A stretch of DNA of 46,111 nt from JBBKWH01 sp037968855 (GTDB taxonomy: Bacteria > Pseudomonadota > Gammaproteobacteria > Pseudomonadales > Moraxellaceae): the NCBI GenBank assembly GCA_037968855.1, contig JBBKWH010000065.1:1-46111 (forward strand). Direction: 5' to 3'. Position 1 is the first letter of the stretch. Each line of letters begins with the position of its first letter. A program made the translations under genes and the position numbers. Positions 6,987-15,247 of the stretch are shown here, in pieces. A model generated the notes under the pieces. The model saw only the letters and a program-made list of their open reading frames with translations, ran no database searches and was not told the DNA's origin.

Positions 6987-7725
6987 TATCGGTGTGGAGG
7001 TCGCTTACCGCAAGGGCTTGATCAAGCTGCTGGCTGATATGCAAGCGGACTTGCTGACAGGGCTTAGTCCAGAGCTTACCGCCGACACAATGGCTCAAGA
7101 TCGAAGCATCCCAAAGTTTCTCCAGTCGTTCTTTCGCGGCTGGTCAAGCAAGTGGCGCAAGAATTTGGATGCTATTGCGCCTGACATGATTGAGAGGTTT
7201 ATTCGGCAGTCGTTTGGCCACACAGATCGAACAATGATGAATGCGCTCAAGAAGGCTGGTTTTGCTATCGACTTTACGATGACTCAAAAAGTTGAAGAAG
7301 TGACTCAGGCTGCAATTGGCGAAAACGTCAGTCTGATCAACTCGTGGGCTAATGGTTACTTTGCGGGGATTGAGCAAGACGTGTGGCAAGCCATCAGGAC
7401 AGGTAGCGACTTAAAGACGCTGACTGACCAGCTACAGACGCGCTACGGCATGACTAGGCGTCAGGCTGAATTTACGGCACGCGACCAAAACGCCAAGGCC
7501 AAGGCCGCGATTGAAAAGACGCGGCGGCTTGAGCTAGGTATCACGCAGGCCATTTGGCAGCACTCACACGCAGGCAAGAAGCCTCGACCGTCACACGTCA
7601 AAGCCAATGGCAAGGTATTCGATATTGAAAAGGGCATGTATCTTGACGGCAAATGGGTTCAGCCTGCCGAGGAATTCAATTGTCGCTGTACATCACGAGC
7701 GATTATTGCGGGGTTTAATCCATGA
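6949..7725 (+). CDS. Minor head protein, Mu F / SPP1 gp7-like
   Basis: A 258-residue head morphogenesis protein. The C-terminal domain shows TRRQAEFTARDQNAKAKAA and IWQHSHAGKKPRPSHVKANG, followed by the Cys pair in EEFNCRCTSRAI. These are hallmark segments of the phage Mu F-like family that works with the portal during head assembly and may travel in the virion. The start is a GTG at 6949 with GAGG at 6939-6942. The gene begins inside the portal gene, and its stop overlaps the following small gene (ATGA at 7722-7725). Confidence 0.85.
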   Translation: MSKQTTLRAIQPNIGVEVAYRKGLIKLLADMQADLLTGLSPELTADTMAQDRSIPKFLQSFFRGWSSKWRKNLDAIAPDMIERFIRQSFGHTDRTMMNALKKAGFAIDFTMTQKVEEVTQAAIGENVSLINSWANGYFAGIEQDVWQAIRTGSDLKTLTDQLQTRYGMTRRQAEFTARDQNAKAKAAIEKTRRLELGITQAIWQHSHAGKKPRPSHVKANGKVFDIEKGMYLDGKWVQPAEEFNCRCTSRAIIAGFNP

Positions 7726-7886
7726 GATTGGTAGCTGACATCAAGTTAAGGCGTTACGGCTGGTATGGGGTGATCTTGCTTGATCTGTTCAGCCCAGTTC
7801 TACCAAAAAAGCTGTATCAATGGCTGATTATTCGATGTTACACGATCAAGATAAGATCCAGAAATTCAACAACCAGACCCGCCTAG
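7722..7886 (+). CDS. Small hypothetical protein
   Basis: Fifty-four codons starting at an ATG that overlaps the previous TGA. The product is basic with a hydrophobic middle (YGWYGVILLDLF and LYQWLIIRCYTI) and might associate with the membrane. The last codons run into the stem of a terminator (7877-7893), an unusual arrangement that lowers confidence. I do not recognise a family. Confidence 0.35.
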   Translation: MRLVADIKLRRYGWYGVILLDLFSPVLPKKLYQWLIIRCYTIKIRSRNSTTRPA

Positions 7887-7898
7887 TGCGGGTTTTTT
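7877..7898 (+). terminator. Intrinsic terminator inside late operon
   Basis: ACCCGC at 7877-7882, 5-base loop CTAGT, GCGGGT at 7888-7893, then T residues. The stem sequence is the same as that of terminator 2 at 2857. Confidence 0.7.
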
Positions 7899-7910
7899 AA
7901 TGGAGGTTTT

Positions 7911-8078
7911 ATGAGCGACTTAGCGGTAAAGCAGTTTGTTCGCCTTGAGATTATCAAGGTCATGATCGACCGAGGTTCGATTCTTTTGGAAGAATTTTCA
8001 GACGTGCGCGCAGTGGTTGACTTTATTGTTGGCGAAGACCCTGAGCTAGCCCCAAAAGAAAAGTCCGAAGGTTTATAA
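7911..8078 (+). CDS. Small phage protein, 55 residues
   Basis: A good ribosome binding site (GGAGG at 7902-7906) sits just before the ATG. The product is soluble, with two likely helices (VKQFVRLEIIKVMIDRGS and SDVRAVVDFIVG) and a charged tail. It ends four bases before the protease gene, so the two are probably co-translated. The family is not recognised. Confidence 0.6.
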   Translation: MSDLAVKQFVRLEIIKVMIDRGSILLEEFSDVRAVVDFIVGEDPELAPKEKSEGL

Positions 8079-8082
8079 AATC

Positions 8083-9240
8083 ATGACGAAACTAGCACTT
8101 GACCGCAGCGTGCGAACCAAGACCGCTGATGGTCATTTGCGCGTTGCTGTATCGCCAATCAGTAAGGCCACGGTCAATCCGTACTACGGCAAAGAGATTC
8201 CCAATCATGAGTCGCTTGGCCTAGACCCAACCAAGATTTATTACTTGCTGCGCTGTCCGGTCGAACTGGAGCGTGCGGCACCAACCTTTTGCAACCTGCC
8301 AATCCTGATTAAGCATCAGCCCGTCTCATCTACCGATCACCCTAAAGAGTTGGTCGTGGGTGCTACGGGTAGCGATGCATGCTTTGCCGTGCCTTATCTA
8401 CAGGTCTCTATGTCGATTTGGGATGACGCAGCAATTGCAGGGATTGAAAGCAAGGAGCAAGCCGAGCTTTCAAGCGGCTATCGCTACACAGCGGATATGA
8501 CCGCAGGCGAGTTTGAAGGAACCAAGTATGACGGCGTGATGCGAGGCATCGTAGGCAATCACGTCGCTCTCGTAGACGTTGGCCGAGCCGGTCATGACGT
8601 AGTTGTGCAAGACCAAAATCCATTTAGACCAGAGGGTATACCGATGACCAAAGCTCAAAAGCTCGCGTTGGCTCGCGCCAATGCGCGTAATAAAGCACGA
8701 ACAGATTTGTCAGCTTTGCTGGCAACTGATGCAAAGCCGGAGCAGATTGACGCGATCTTAGCCAAGATGGCGCAAGACGAAGCCGACGAAGTTAAAAAAG
8801 TTGAGGATGAAGATCCTGAGCCGAAAGAAGACCCGAAAGCTGAAGATGAAGACGATCTGAAAGACAAGCCTAAGGCTGAAGATGAAGATCCTGAGCCTGA
8901 AACTGTCTCAAAAGCCGCTATGGACAAGGCAATCAAAATCGCCCAAGACCAAGCCTCCACCACCGCTGTTGCTCGCGTTACCGCGCTGTATGACGCTCGT
9001 GATGCTGTTAAGCCGCTGGTTGGTGCTGTTGCGCTAGACAGTGCTGAAGAAGTCTACAAATTTGCGCTTGATCAAAAGGGCGTTGACACCAAGGGCGTGC
9101 ATCCAAGCGCCTACAAGCCGATGGTCGATATGCTGCTAAAAGGCGAGCAAACCAAACAACCAGTGCGAATGGCTGCTGATGCTGCATCTGTCAAAGATGT
9201 GGCTTCAAAGCCGAATTTCGCACGTATCAAAATGGCATAA
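8083..9240 (+). CDS. Prohead protease, DUF2213 family, with scaffold-like C-terminal half
   Basis: The 385-residue protein has an N-terminal DUF2213 domain (about residues 1-185), with LPILIKHQPVSSTDHPKELVVG, SSGYRYTADM and GIVGNHVALVDVGRAG. These are the segments I associate with the head maturation protease of this capsid type. The NHVALV-to-GRAG segment is typical of the S78/U35-like prohead protease fold. The C-terminal half is quite different: Lys/Glu/Asp-rich, with repeated EDEDPEP-type blocks and predicted helices, as in scaffolding proteins. An in-frame ATG at 8644 could start that half alone (separate entry). Confidence 0.75.
   Translation: MTKLALDRSVRTKTADGHLRVAVSPISKATVNPYYGKEIPNHESLGLDPTKIYYLLRCPVELERAAPTFCNLPILIKHQPVSSTDHPKELVVGATGSDACFAVPYLQVSMSIWDDAAIAGIESKEQAELSSGYRYTADMTAGEFEGTKYDGVMRGIVGNHVALVDVGRAGHDVVVQDQNPFRPEGIPMTKAQKLALARANARNKARTDLSALLATDAKPEQIDAILAKMAQDEADEVKKVEDEDPEPKEDPKAEDEDDLKDKPKAEDEDPEPETVSKAAMDKAIKIAQDQASTTAVARVTALYDARDAVKPLVGAVALDSAEEVYKFALDQKGVDTKGVHPSAYKPMVDMLLKGEQTKQPVRMAADAASVKDVASKPNFARIKMA
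8644..9240 (+). CDS. Candidate nested scaffolding protein
   Basis: An in-frame internal start inside the protease gene. ATG at 8644 has AGAGGG at 8630-8635 and would give a 198-residue, highly charged protein (MTKAQKLALARANARNK..., then acidic repeats, then a helical C-terminus ending PNFARIKMA). Many tailed phages make their scaffold from an internal start within the protease gene, as with lambda Nu3 in gene C. The sequence shows the start signal and the change in composition. Expression from it is inference. Confidence 0.5.
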   Translation: MTKAQKLALARANARNKARTDLSALLATDAKPEQIDAILAKMAQDEADEVKKVEDEDPEPKEDPKAEDEDDLKDKPKAEDEDPEPETVSKAAMDKAIKIAQDQASTTAVARVTALYDARDAVKPLVGAVALDSAEEVYKFALDQKGVDTKGVHPSAYKPMVDMLLKGEQTKQPVRMAADAASVKDVASKPNFARIKMA

Positions 9241-9252
9241 AGGGGGTTCTCA

Positions 9253-9735
9253 ATGTCAGGTTTTCAATCCACTGTAAATTTACAGCAAGCTCCAGCGGTC
9301 GCTGGTGACTTCGCTAGCGCCAATCCTCGTGCTAGTCGCTTGGCAGGCGAGGGCGCTCTGGTCGTTGGCAGTGCTGGCTGCACTATTGGGCGCTTCGCAT
9401 GGGTAAGCGGCACTCAGGTGACTAACGCTGGTTCAGGCGTTCCATCTGGCTTTGTGCATCGTGAAATGCAAGCGGTCATTACCACATATCTTGCTGAAGG
9501 TTCAAACGTCATCCCTGCTGGTCGTCAAATCACGCTGATGGTTGCTGGTGATTTTTGGGCTAAGACGCTCACCACTGCGACAGTTGGTCAAAAGGTCTTT
9601 GCGTCACTAACGACCGGCGAAGTCAAAACCGATGCCGCAGGTGCAACTGTTGCCGGTTATATCGAAACCGAATGGAAGGTGGCCAGCGCGGCGGCGGCCA
9701 ACGAATTGATCAAAATTACCACTTGGGGGGTATAA
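9253..9735 (+). CDS. Capsid cement/decoration protein
   Basis: A 160-residue beta-rich protein with little charge (TVNLQQAPAVAGDFASANPR, GFVHREMQAVITTYLAEGSN, GRQITLMVAGDFWAKT). This pattern is seen in structural cement proteins of the Gp24 type, which lie between protease/scaffold and major capsid genes and stabilise the expanded shell. It starts 12 bases after the protease gene with AGGGGG just upstream and ends 3 bases before the capsid gene. Confidence 0.7.
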   Translation: MSGFQSTVNLQQAPAVAGDFASANPRASRLAGEGALVVGSAGCTIGRFAWVSGTQVTNAGSGVPSGFVHREMQAVITTYLAEGSNVIPAGRQITLMVAGDFWAKTLTTATVGQKVFASLTTGEVKTDAAGATVAGYIETEWKVASAAAANELIKITTWGV

Positions 9736-9738
9736 CGA

Positions 9739-10716
9739 ATGGATCCATTAGTACTGGCGATGTACGGCATTCATTTGCCGCAGGGCGTTCGCGTTGAGGC
9801 GTTCGCCCAAGACGCCCAGATTGCAACAGTAACAACTCCAAACGGTGGCATCCCATCATTCTTGCTCAACTACATGGACCCCAAAATCATTGACGTGCTG
9901 GTCGCGCCAATGAAAGCGGCTGAAATCGTTGGTGAAACAAAGAAAGGTGACTGGACTACCGAAACGGCAACCTTTCCGGTCATTGAATCCACTGGCGAAA
10001 CATCAAGCTACGGTGATTACAGCGAAAACGGCTCCACTGGTGTCAATTCAGCGTTTCCGCAGCGCCAATCCTATCACTATCAGACCATGACCCAATGGGG
10101 CGAAATGCAGCTTGAAAAAGCTGGCTTGGCAGGTATCGACTGGGCATCACGCGTCAACATTGCATCTGTCCTCACGCTGAACAAGTACCAGAACAAAACG
10201 TACTTCTTTGGTGTGGCTGGTCTGCAAAACTATGGCCTGTTAAATGACCCTAGCCTGCCAGCATCCATCACCCCGACCGCGCAATTCAATGATGCGGGTA
10301 CAACGGCGGCAGAAGTTTTTGAAAACATTCGCCTGCTGTTCGTGAAACTGCAAACCCAGTGCGGTGGCACGATTGACCAAGAAGCCCCAATGACGTTGAC
10401 GATGTCTCCGACCGTCAGCGTGGCGATGAACAAGACCAACGAATTCAATGTCAACGTGACCGACCAACTTAAGAAGAACTTTCCAAATCTTAAGATCGTC
10501 ACTGCTGTTGAATATTCGCTGGTTGCTGGCGAACTGGTGCAGTTGATGGTTGATGTGATTGACGGTCAAGAAACCGCTACCTGCGCATATACCGAAAAAA
10601 TGCGTGCGCATCGCATTGTTCTGGAAACCTCCAGCTACAAGCAGAAAAAATCACAAGGTACGTTCGGTACGATCATTTACCGTCCGTTCGCTATCGCATC
10701 AATGTTGGGGGTGTAA
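9739..10716 (+). CDS. Major capsid protein, DUF2184 family
   Basis: A 325-residue HK97-fold coat protein. The stretches GDWTTETATFPVIESTGETSSYGDYSENG, QRQSYHYQTMTQWGEMQLEKAG and KYQNKTYFFGVAGLQNYGLLNDPSLP are the conserved parts of DUF2184 capsid proteins. No N-terminal scaffold extension is present, consistent with a separate (nested) scaffold. Its place between the cement protein and the neck genes is standard. Confidence 0.85.
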   Translation: MDPLVLAMYGIHLPQGVRVEAFAQDAQIATVTTPNGGIPSFLLNYMDPKIIDVLVAPMKAAEIVGETKKGDWTTETATFPVIESTGETSSYGDYSENGSTGVNSAFPQRQSYHYQTMTQWGEMQLEKAGLAGIDWASRVNIASVLTLNKYQNKTYFFGVAGLQNYGLLNDPSLPASITPTAQFNDAGTTAAEVFENIRLLFVKLQTQCGGTIDQEAPMTLTMSPTVSVAMNKTNEFNVNVTDQLKKNFPNLKIVTAVEYSLVAGELVQLMVDVIDGQETATCAYTEKMRAHRIVLETSSYKQKKSQGTFGTIIYRPFAIASMLGV

Positions 10717-10717
10717 C

Positions 10718-11062
10718 GTGGCAGTAGCAAAAAAACCTAAGACCGCAAATGTGGTCACCGTTGGTTGCAAGATCCCCAATGGTCTAGTGCTTCGCGTCAA
10801 CGATGTAGAAGTAACCATCGCTGGCTCAAATAGCAGCAAAGTGATCGGCGGCTATGGCCTGACCCAAGTTGATGCTGACTTTTGGTCGGCATGGCTTGAG
10901 CGCAACTCCGGCCTGTCCTTTGTGCGCAACGACTTTGTGTTTGCGCATGAAAAGGCAGCGAGCACCAAGGCGCAAGCCAACGAAATGGCCGATGAGAAGA
11001 CTGGCTTAGAGCAGCTTGACCCGAACGCCAAGCCTGCTGGCATCACTGATCTGGATAAATAA
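10718..11062 (+). CDS. Phage structural-region protein, unknown
   Basis: A protein of 114 residues from a GTG start at 10718 (GGGGGTG just before). The N-terminal half (VVTVGCKIPNGLVLRVNDVEVTIAGSN) looks like a small beta domain. GLTQVDADFWSAWLERNSG follows, and the tail is charged. Proteins with this order of segments recur between capsid and DUF4054 genes in related prophages, but no function is known to me. The spacing of one base to the capsid stop and three to the next gene argues that it is real. Confidence 0.65.
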   Translation: MAVAKKPKTANVVTVGCKIPNGLVLRVNDVEVTIAGSNSSKVIGGYGLTQVDADFWSAWLERNSGLSFVRNDFVFAHEKAASTKAQANEMADEKTGLEQLDPNAKPAGITDLDK

Positions 11063-11065
11063 GCC

Positions 11066-11446
11066 ATGGCTATTGTCGTTTTTGATTTGCCAGCGTTTAA
11101 GTCAGCCTATCCTGAATTTGCGGGGGTGGCTGATCCAGCACTACAGCAATATTTCGCACAGGCTGAGCAGTTGGTAAACAATACCGACAACAGCCGTGTG
11201 AGCAGCATCACAGAGCGGACGTTGTTGTTAAGCCTGCTAGTTGCTCATGTTGCCAAGATGCGCCTATCCGCTGCCAGTGGTGGCGGACTGGTTGGGCGTG
11301 TTAGCTCTGCGACCGAGGGTTCGGTGTCGGTGTCTGCTGACATGGGGCCAACAACCAATACCCAAGCATGGTACATCCAAACAACGTATGGCGCGGACTA
11401 CTGGGCATTAACTGCCAAGTACCGCACATTCCACTATCGGAGATGA
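11066..11446 (+). CDS. Head-tail connector, DUF4054 family
   Basis: A 126-residue protein with FDLPAFKSAYPEFAGVADPALQQYFAQAE at the N-terminus and WYIQTTYGADYWALTAKYRTFHY at the C-terminus, the two conserved parts of DUF4054. The family has the all-helical adaptor fold that joins portal to neck. It is followed after four bases by the gp10-like gene. Confidence 0.8.
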   Translation: MAIVVFDLPAFKSAYPEFAGVADPALQQYFAQAEQLVNNTDNSRVSSITERTLLLSLLVAHVAKMRLSAASGGGLVGRVSSATEGSVSVSADMGPTTNTQAWYIQTTYGADYWALTAKYRTFHYRR

Positions 11447-11450
11447 GCAC

Positions 11451-11894
11451 ATGGCGAGCGTGACTGGTGGCAATGGCCTTGCTGCGATCCTTGATCGCAT
11501 TAGCCAGCAAATCAAAGAGGCGGGGACGCTATACGTTGGTTTTTTTGCAAGTGAGACGTATCCAGACGGCACACATGTTGCCGAGGTTGCATATCACAAC
11601 GAATACGGGACAGATAAATCACCCCCACGTCCATTTTTTCGGCAGATGATTGCCGCAAAGCAATCTGGGTGGGGGGTGTCTTTTGGCAATATTGCACGCA
11701 ACCAAAACTATGATTTTACCCGAGTGTTGCCGCTTATGGGCGAGGGCATCAAGGATCAATTGACTAAGTCCATCGTTGACTTCACCAGCCCGGCAAACGC
11801 AGTCAGCACGATTGCACGCAAGGGTTTTGACAAGCCGCTAATCGACACTGGCCAGATGCAACGCGCAACGGGATACAAGGTGCGCAAAGAATGA
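11451..11894 (+). CDS. Neck/tail completion protein, gp10-like
   Basis: A 147-residue protein with YVGFFASETYPDG, VAEVAYHNEYGT and PPRPFFRQMI, then KPLIDTGQMQRATGYKVRK at the end. This combination (HNEYGT, PRPFFR, LIDTGQM) is the pattern of HK97 gp10-like neck proteins. ATGA-type overlap joins it to the next gene at 11891. Confidence 0.75.
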   Translation: MASVTGGNGLAAILDRISQQIKEAGTLYVGFFASETYPDGTHVAEVAYHNEYGTDKSPPRPFFRQMIAAKQSGWGVSFGNIARNQNYDFTRVLPLMGEGIKDQLTKSIVDFTSPANAVSTIARKGFDKPLIDTGQMQRATGYKVRKE

Positions 11895-12271
11895 ATCTAC
11901 ATGGGCTGGTGCGTGGTGCAATACAGTCGGTTAACCCAGATATTCCCGCATCGATTCGTCGGTCAGCGGGTTATTTGGTCAATGGCGCAGGCAAGCAAGA
12001 ACCACAGTTTGAAACGCTGGACGGTAGTGTGCAGGTTCAGCCGCTCGATGGCGGCCTACTGCAACATGCCAATAATCTGAATTTGCAGGGCACATTACGC
12101 GCCGTCTATTTGTATGGCCATTGGTTTGGCGTAGTGCGTTATGGCGGGAATGGCGGCGATGTGCTGACCTTTACTGATTCGGCGATTGGCGAATCAGATT
12201 GGCTGGTGGTATCGGTGGTTGAGGCATGGCCAGACTGGACGAGGGTGATCGCATGCCTACAATCAACATAA
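11891..12271 (+). CDS. Phage neck-region protein
   Basis: A 126-residue protein. The second half (LNLQGTLRAVYLYGHWFGVVRYGGNGGDVLTF and DWLVVSVVEAWPDWTRVIACLQ) matches a phage family I have seen in this position in myophages with DUF3383 sheaths. The strand-rich, Trp-containing end suggests a barrel-like tail terminator or stopper domain, which is inferred. It overlaps the following gene by 19 bases. Confidence 0.6.
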   Translation: MNLHGLVRGAIQSVNPDIPASIRRSAGYLVNGAGKQEPQFETLDGSVQVQPLDGGLLQHANNLNLQGTLRAVYLYGHWFGVVRYGGNGGDVLTFTDSAIGESDWLVVSVVEAWPDWTRVIACLQST

Positions 12272-12753
12272 CCGCAGATGATGTGTATACAGATCTACGG
12301 AGCTTCATTCTGTCGATGATTGCTATCGATGGATCAAAGGTGGTCCAAGGGCTGACTAATCGCGCAGCTATGCCGTCGGGTGACTTTATCGCCATGACGA
12401 TGCTGTACAGCAATCGATTAGCCACCAACTCAAGCGCATACACGGAAGACACTCAAACGGTCACCAAGCGGCATGACGTGGCAATCCAGATTGATTGCTA
12501 CGGTTTGCAGGCATTCGAGTGGGCAACCATGCTGTCAACTCTGCTGCGCGATGACATTGGCACCATGGCATTCCCTGCGGATATTCAGCCGCTACATGCG
12601 GACGATCCAAAGCAGATGGCTATCGTCAATGCTGAACAGCAGTATGAGCAGCGCTGGATGGTTGAATCTCGATTTCAAATCAATTCAGCAATCAGTCTTA
12701 CGATTGAGACAGCAAACGTGCTGGGCGAGGTAACGCTTTACCCAACACTCTAA
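12253..12753 (+). CDS. Neck terminator gp12-like protein (LIC_12616 family)
   Basis: A 166-residue protein with ADDVYTDLRSFILSMI, an RAAMPSGDFIAMTML strand, KRHDVAIQIDCYG and the end LTIETANVLGEVTLYP. These are the segments of the neck terminator protein family that closes the tail tube end and joins it to the head. The ATG at 12253 has GAGGGTG at 12241-12247. An ATG at 12226 would add nine residues but has a weaker context. Confidence 0.65.
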   Translation: MPTINITADDVYTDLRSFILSMIAIDGSKVVQGLTNRAAMPSGDFIAMTMLYSNRLATNSSAYTEDTQTVTKRHDVAIQIDCYGLQAFEWATMLSTLLRDDIGTMAFPADIQPLHADDPKQMAIVNAEQQYEQRWMVESRFQINSAISLTIETANVLGEVTLYPTL

Positions 12754-12769
12754 ACCCTAATATGTCACC

Positions 12770-12791
12770 GCCCCTTGTTTGGGGCTTTTTT
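12770..12791 (+). terminator. Intrinsic terminator before sheath gene
   Basis: GCCCC at 12770-12774, 6-base loop, GGGGC at 12781-12785, six T to 12791. It lies 17 bases before the sheath start. Confidence 0.65.
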
Positions 12792-12807
12792 GCGTGGAGA
12801 TGATTTA

Positions 12808-14352
12808 ATGTCAAGTATTCCGGCCAGCACGCTCGTTGCTGTCAACCCGTCGGTCATTGATGCGGGTAGCTCACTGCTATCGCTTACTGGCCTGTTTTTA
12901 ACAGATAGCGCCTATGCACCGACCAATACGGTGCTGAGCTTTGCCAAGGCGTCCGAAGTGGCGGCCTATTTTGGCTCGGCTTCGGTGGAGGCTGCCGCAG
13001 CATCCACTTATTTCAAGGGCAACACAGGTTCGACAAGCAAGCCTAGCACTGTGTATTTTGCGGCTTACGTTCCTCTTTCTATTGGCCTAGTCCCGCCCAT
13101 TGGTGGTGGCGACCCCTTGCCTCCCGCTGAAGACGGCGTCTCTGCATTTTTGCGCGGGGCGTCACTAAAGGGAACTACTCTTGCTCAATTGCAGGCGATG
13201 TCTGGCGACTTCAGTATTGATGTTGATGGCGCTACATTGGCTGATGATCCAATTGACTTCTCTGCTGCGACTAGCTTTGACGATGCCGCCAGCATTTTGA
13301 GCGCCGCGTTAGGCGACATTCCTGTCGAGTTTGATGCCGATCTGTTCTGCTTCTTTGTTCGCTCAGAAACCACAGGCGACACATCCACGATCACAGCAGC
13401 AACTGGCACTCTGGCTCAATTGCTGCGCATGACAACAGCATTCCCAATCACTGTGTCGCAAGGCAGTAACGGCGCCGCACTACCAGAAACCATGGATCAG
13501 ATTGTTGGTCTGACTCAAAAGTTCTCAACATTCACCACGATTTTTGAGCCGGATGCCGATGGCAAAGACGCTCTTGCTGGTTGGGTTAATGGCCAGAATT
13601 CTGGTTATGCCTATATTGCATGGGATACCGACTCAAACGCACTGATTGGTGCGGCGGACTGCTTGGGCCTGCGCTTGCGCTCCAGTGAGCTTTCAGGCAC
13701 ATCACCAATCTACGCGCCAACAGAAACGGATGGGCTTGCGCTGGCTGCCTTTGTTATGGGTACTGCTGCATCAATTGATTTTGCTCAAACCAATGGTCGC
13801 ATCACGTTCGCTTACAAAGGGCAGGTTGGCTTAGTGCCGACCGTTACCGATGCAGGCGATGCCACTACCTTGAAGGCAAATGGCTACAACTTCTACGGCA
13901 GCTACGCAACCAAGAGCGCCGAGTTCCAGTTGTTCCAGACTGGCATGATTGCGGGTGAATGGAAGTGGCTTGATACGTTCCTAAACCAGATCTACATGAA
14001 CAGCCGCATCCAGCAGGTGCTTATGCAGTTATTGGCTTCAGTCAATTCGATCCCGTACAACACCGACGGCTACAACATGCTTCGCGCAACAATCTCGAAG
14101 CCAGCCGCTGAATTCCTGAGCTTTGGCAGCATCCGCGCAGGCATTCCGCTGGATACCGAACAAGCATCTATCGTCAATCAGCAGGCGGGTGTCGGGATTG
14201 ATGATGTGCTGTCAACAACCGGTTGGTACCTACAGATTTTGCCTGCCACATCTCAGGCTCGTAGTGCTCGCACCACGCCGCCCATGAAGTTCTGGTACAC
14301 CGATGGCGGCAGCATTCATGGCATCGTCCTTGACTCAATCAACGTACTTTAA
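12808..14352 (+). CDS. Tail sheath protein, DUF3383 family
   Basis: A 514-residue protein starting MSSIPASTLVAVNPSVIDAG, with the family-typical LTGLFLTDSAYAPTNTVLSFAKASEVAAYFG, a variable inserted domain (about residues 100-225) and the conserved C-terminal sheath part (SYATKSAEFQLFQTGMIAGEWKWLDTFLNQIYMNSRIQ). DUF3383 proteins form the contractile sheath. Together with the tube gene downstream this makes the phage a myovirus. The ATG at 12808 follows TGGAGA at 12795-12800. Earlier starts would translate the terminator stem. Confidence 0.85.
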   Translation: MSSIPASTLVAVNPSVIDAGSSLLSLTGLFLTDSAYAPTNTVLSFAKASEVAAYFGSASVEAAAASTYFKGNTGSTSKPSTVYFAAYVPLSIGLVPPIGGGDPLPPAEDGVSAFLRGASLKGTTLAQLQAMSGDFSIDVDGATLADDPIDFSAATSFDDAASILSAALGDIPVEFDADLFCFFVRSETTGDTSTITAATGTLAQLLRMTTAFPITVSQGSNGAALPETMDQIVGLTQKFSTFTTIFEPDADGKDALAGWVNGQNSGYAYIAWDTDSNALIGAADCLGLRLRSSELSGTSPIYAPTETDGLALAAFVMGTAASIDFAQTNGRITFAYKGQVGLVPTVTDAGDATTLKANGYNFYGSYATKSAEFQLFQTGMIAGEWKWLDTFLNQIYMNSRIQQVLMQLLASVNSIPYNTDGYNMLRATISKPAAEFLSFGSIRAGIPLDTEQASIVNQQAGVGIDDVLSTTGWYLQILPATSQARSARTTPPMKFWYTDGGSIHGIVLDSINVL

Positions 14353-14362
14353 GGGGTAGACC

Positions 14363-14800
14363 ATGGGGTCGATTACCAGTTCAAACAGCAGTTTTATTCT
14401 GACTGCAACCCAAGTGTTTCCCGCTCCGCAGTCGCTCGGTGGCTACGCAGTCGATGATGCGTTTATGAGCGATGCCATTGATTTGGCCGAGGTGTTGATG
14501 GGTGTTGATGGCAAGCTATCAGCGGGCTACACACCAAATCCAACCAAGATCACCATCGCGCTACAGGCGGACAGTCCAAGCATTAAAATCTTTGATGCTC
14601 TCATTGCTGCAACCAAGGCCGCCAAGGATGTGATCTTTTTGGGTGGCTCAATCGCGCTGCCAAGCGTCGGCAAGTCTTACACGCTAACCAAGGGCGTGCT
14701 GACCAATGCCAATGTCATGCCTGATGCAAAAAAGACTCTACAGCCACAGAAGTACGTTATTACGTTTGAGTCTGTTGCTTACTCACTACTGGGAGCGTAA
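14363..14800 (+). CDS. Tail tube protein, DUF3277 family
   Basis: A 145-residue protein with LGGYAVDDAFMSDAIDLAEVLMGVDGKLSAGYTPNP and a strand-rich remainder (ITIALQADSPSIKIFDALIAATKAA). This is the DUF3277 pattern; these proteins build the rigid inner tube inside the DUF3383 sheath. A ribosome site (AAGGGG) lies just upstream, and the gene ends four bases before the chaperone. Confidence 0.8.
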   Translation: MGSITSSNSSFILTATQVFPAPQSLGGYAVDDAFMSDAIDLAEVLMGVDGKLSAGYTPNPTKITIALQADSPSIKIFDALIAATKAAKDVIFLGGSIALPSVGKSYTLTKGVLTNANVMPDAKKTLQPQKYVITFESVAYSLLGA

Positions 14801-14803
14801 CGA

Positions 14804-15247
14804 ATGGCTCGCAAGACAGTAAGCATCAAGATCTCTGACGCTGGTCGTGACGCAGGTAAAACCTTTGTGATCACCGAGATGTCAGCAGAATCCGGTGAGC
14901 GATTCGCGGCACGCGCATTGCTCGCACTGACCAGTTCCGGCGCTGAAGTTCCAGACGGAATTGGACAGGCCAGCATGGCCACCATGGCGGTATTTGGCAT
15001 GAAGGCATTTCTATCGCTTGATTATGACCGCATCTCCCCATTGCTGACTGAGATGATGAGCTATGTCCAGATTGATATGGGTGGCGGTGTGGTGCGTCCG
15101 ATCATGGAGGGCTGCGGCGACATTGAAGAAGTCCCAACCTTGCTCAAGCTGCGCAAGGCGTTCCTAGAGCTTCATCTGGGTTTTTCTATTGCCGATCTAA
15201 CCCAGACTTCGGGGTTGGCTTCGGCAGCGAAAACAGACGGGTCCTAG
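14804..15247 (+). CDS. Tail assembly chaperone, short form
   Basis: A 147-residue protein without the features of a structural subunit (GKTFVITEMSAESGERFAARALLAL, then a helical domain, LLKLRKAFLELHLGFSIADL). It lies between tube and tape measure, the place of the G-like chaperone that coats the tape measure before tube polymerisation. Residues after Gly126-Phe127 are encoded past a slippery heptamer at 15178-15184 and differ in the frameshifted form. Confidence 0.7.
   Translation: MARKTVSIKISDAGRDAGKTFVITEMSAESGERFAARALLALTSSGAEVPDGIGQASMATMAVFGMKAFLSLDYDRISPLLTEMMSYVQIDMGGGVVRPIMEGCGDIEEVPTLLKLRKAFLELHLGFSIADLTQTSGLASAAKTDGS

Noticed and set aside
8800..8905. GAAGATGAAGATCC-type repeats as a DNA repeat or recombination element
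   Set aside because: They are explained by the acidic EDEDPEP-like protein repeats of the scaffold region.
8655..8963. A Ser-rich minus-strand frame opposite the scaffold region
   Set aside because: Its low complexity is the reverse image of the acidic/Lys repeats of the sense gene.
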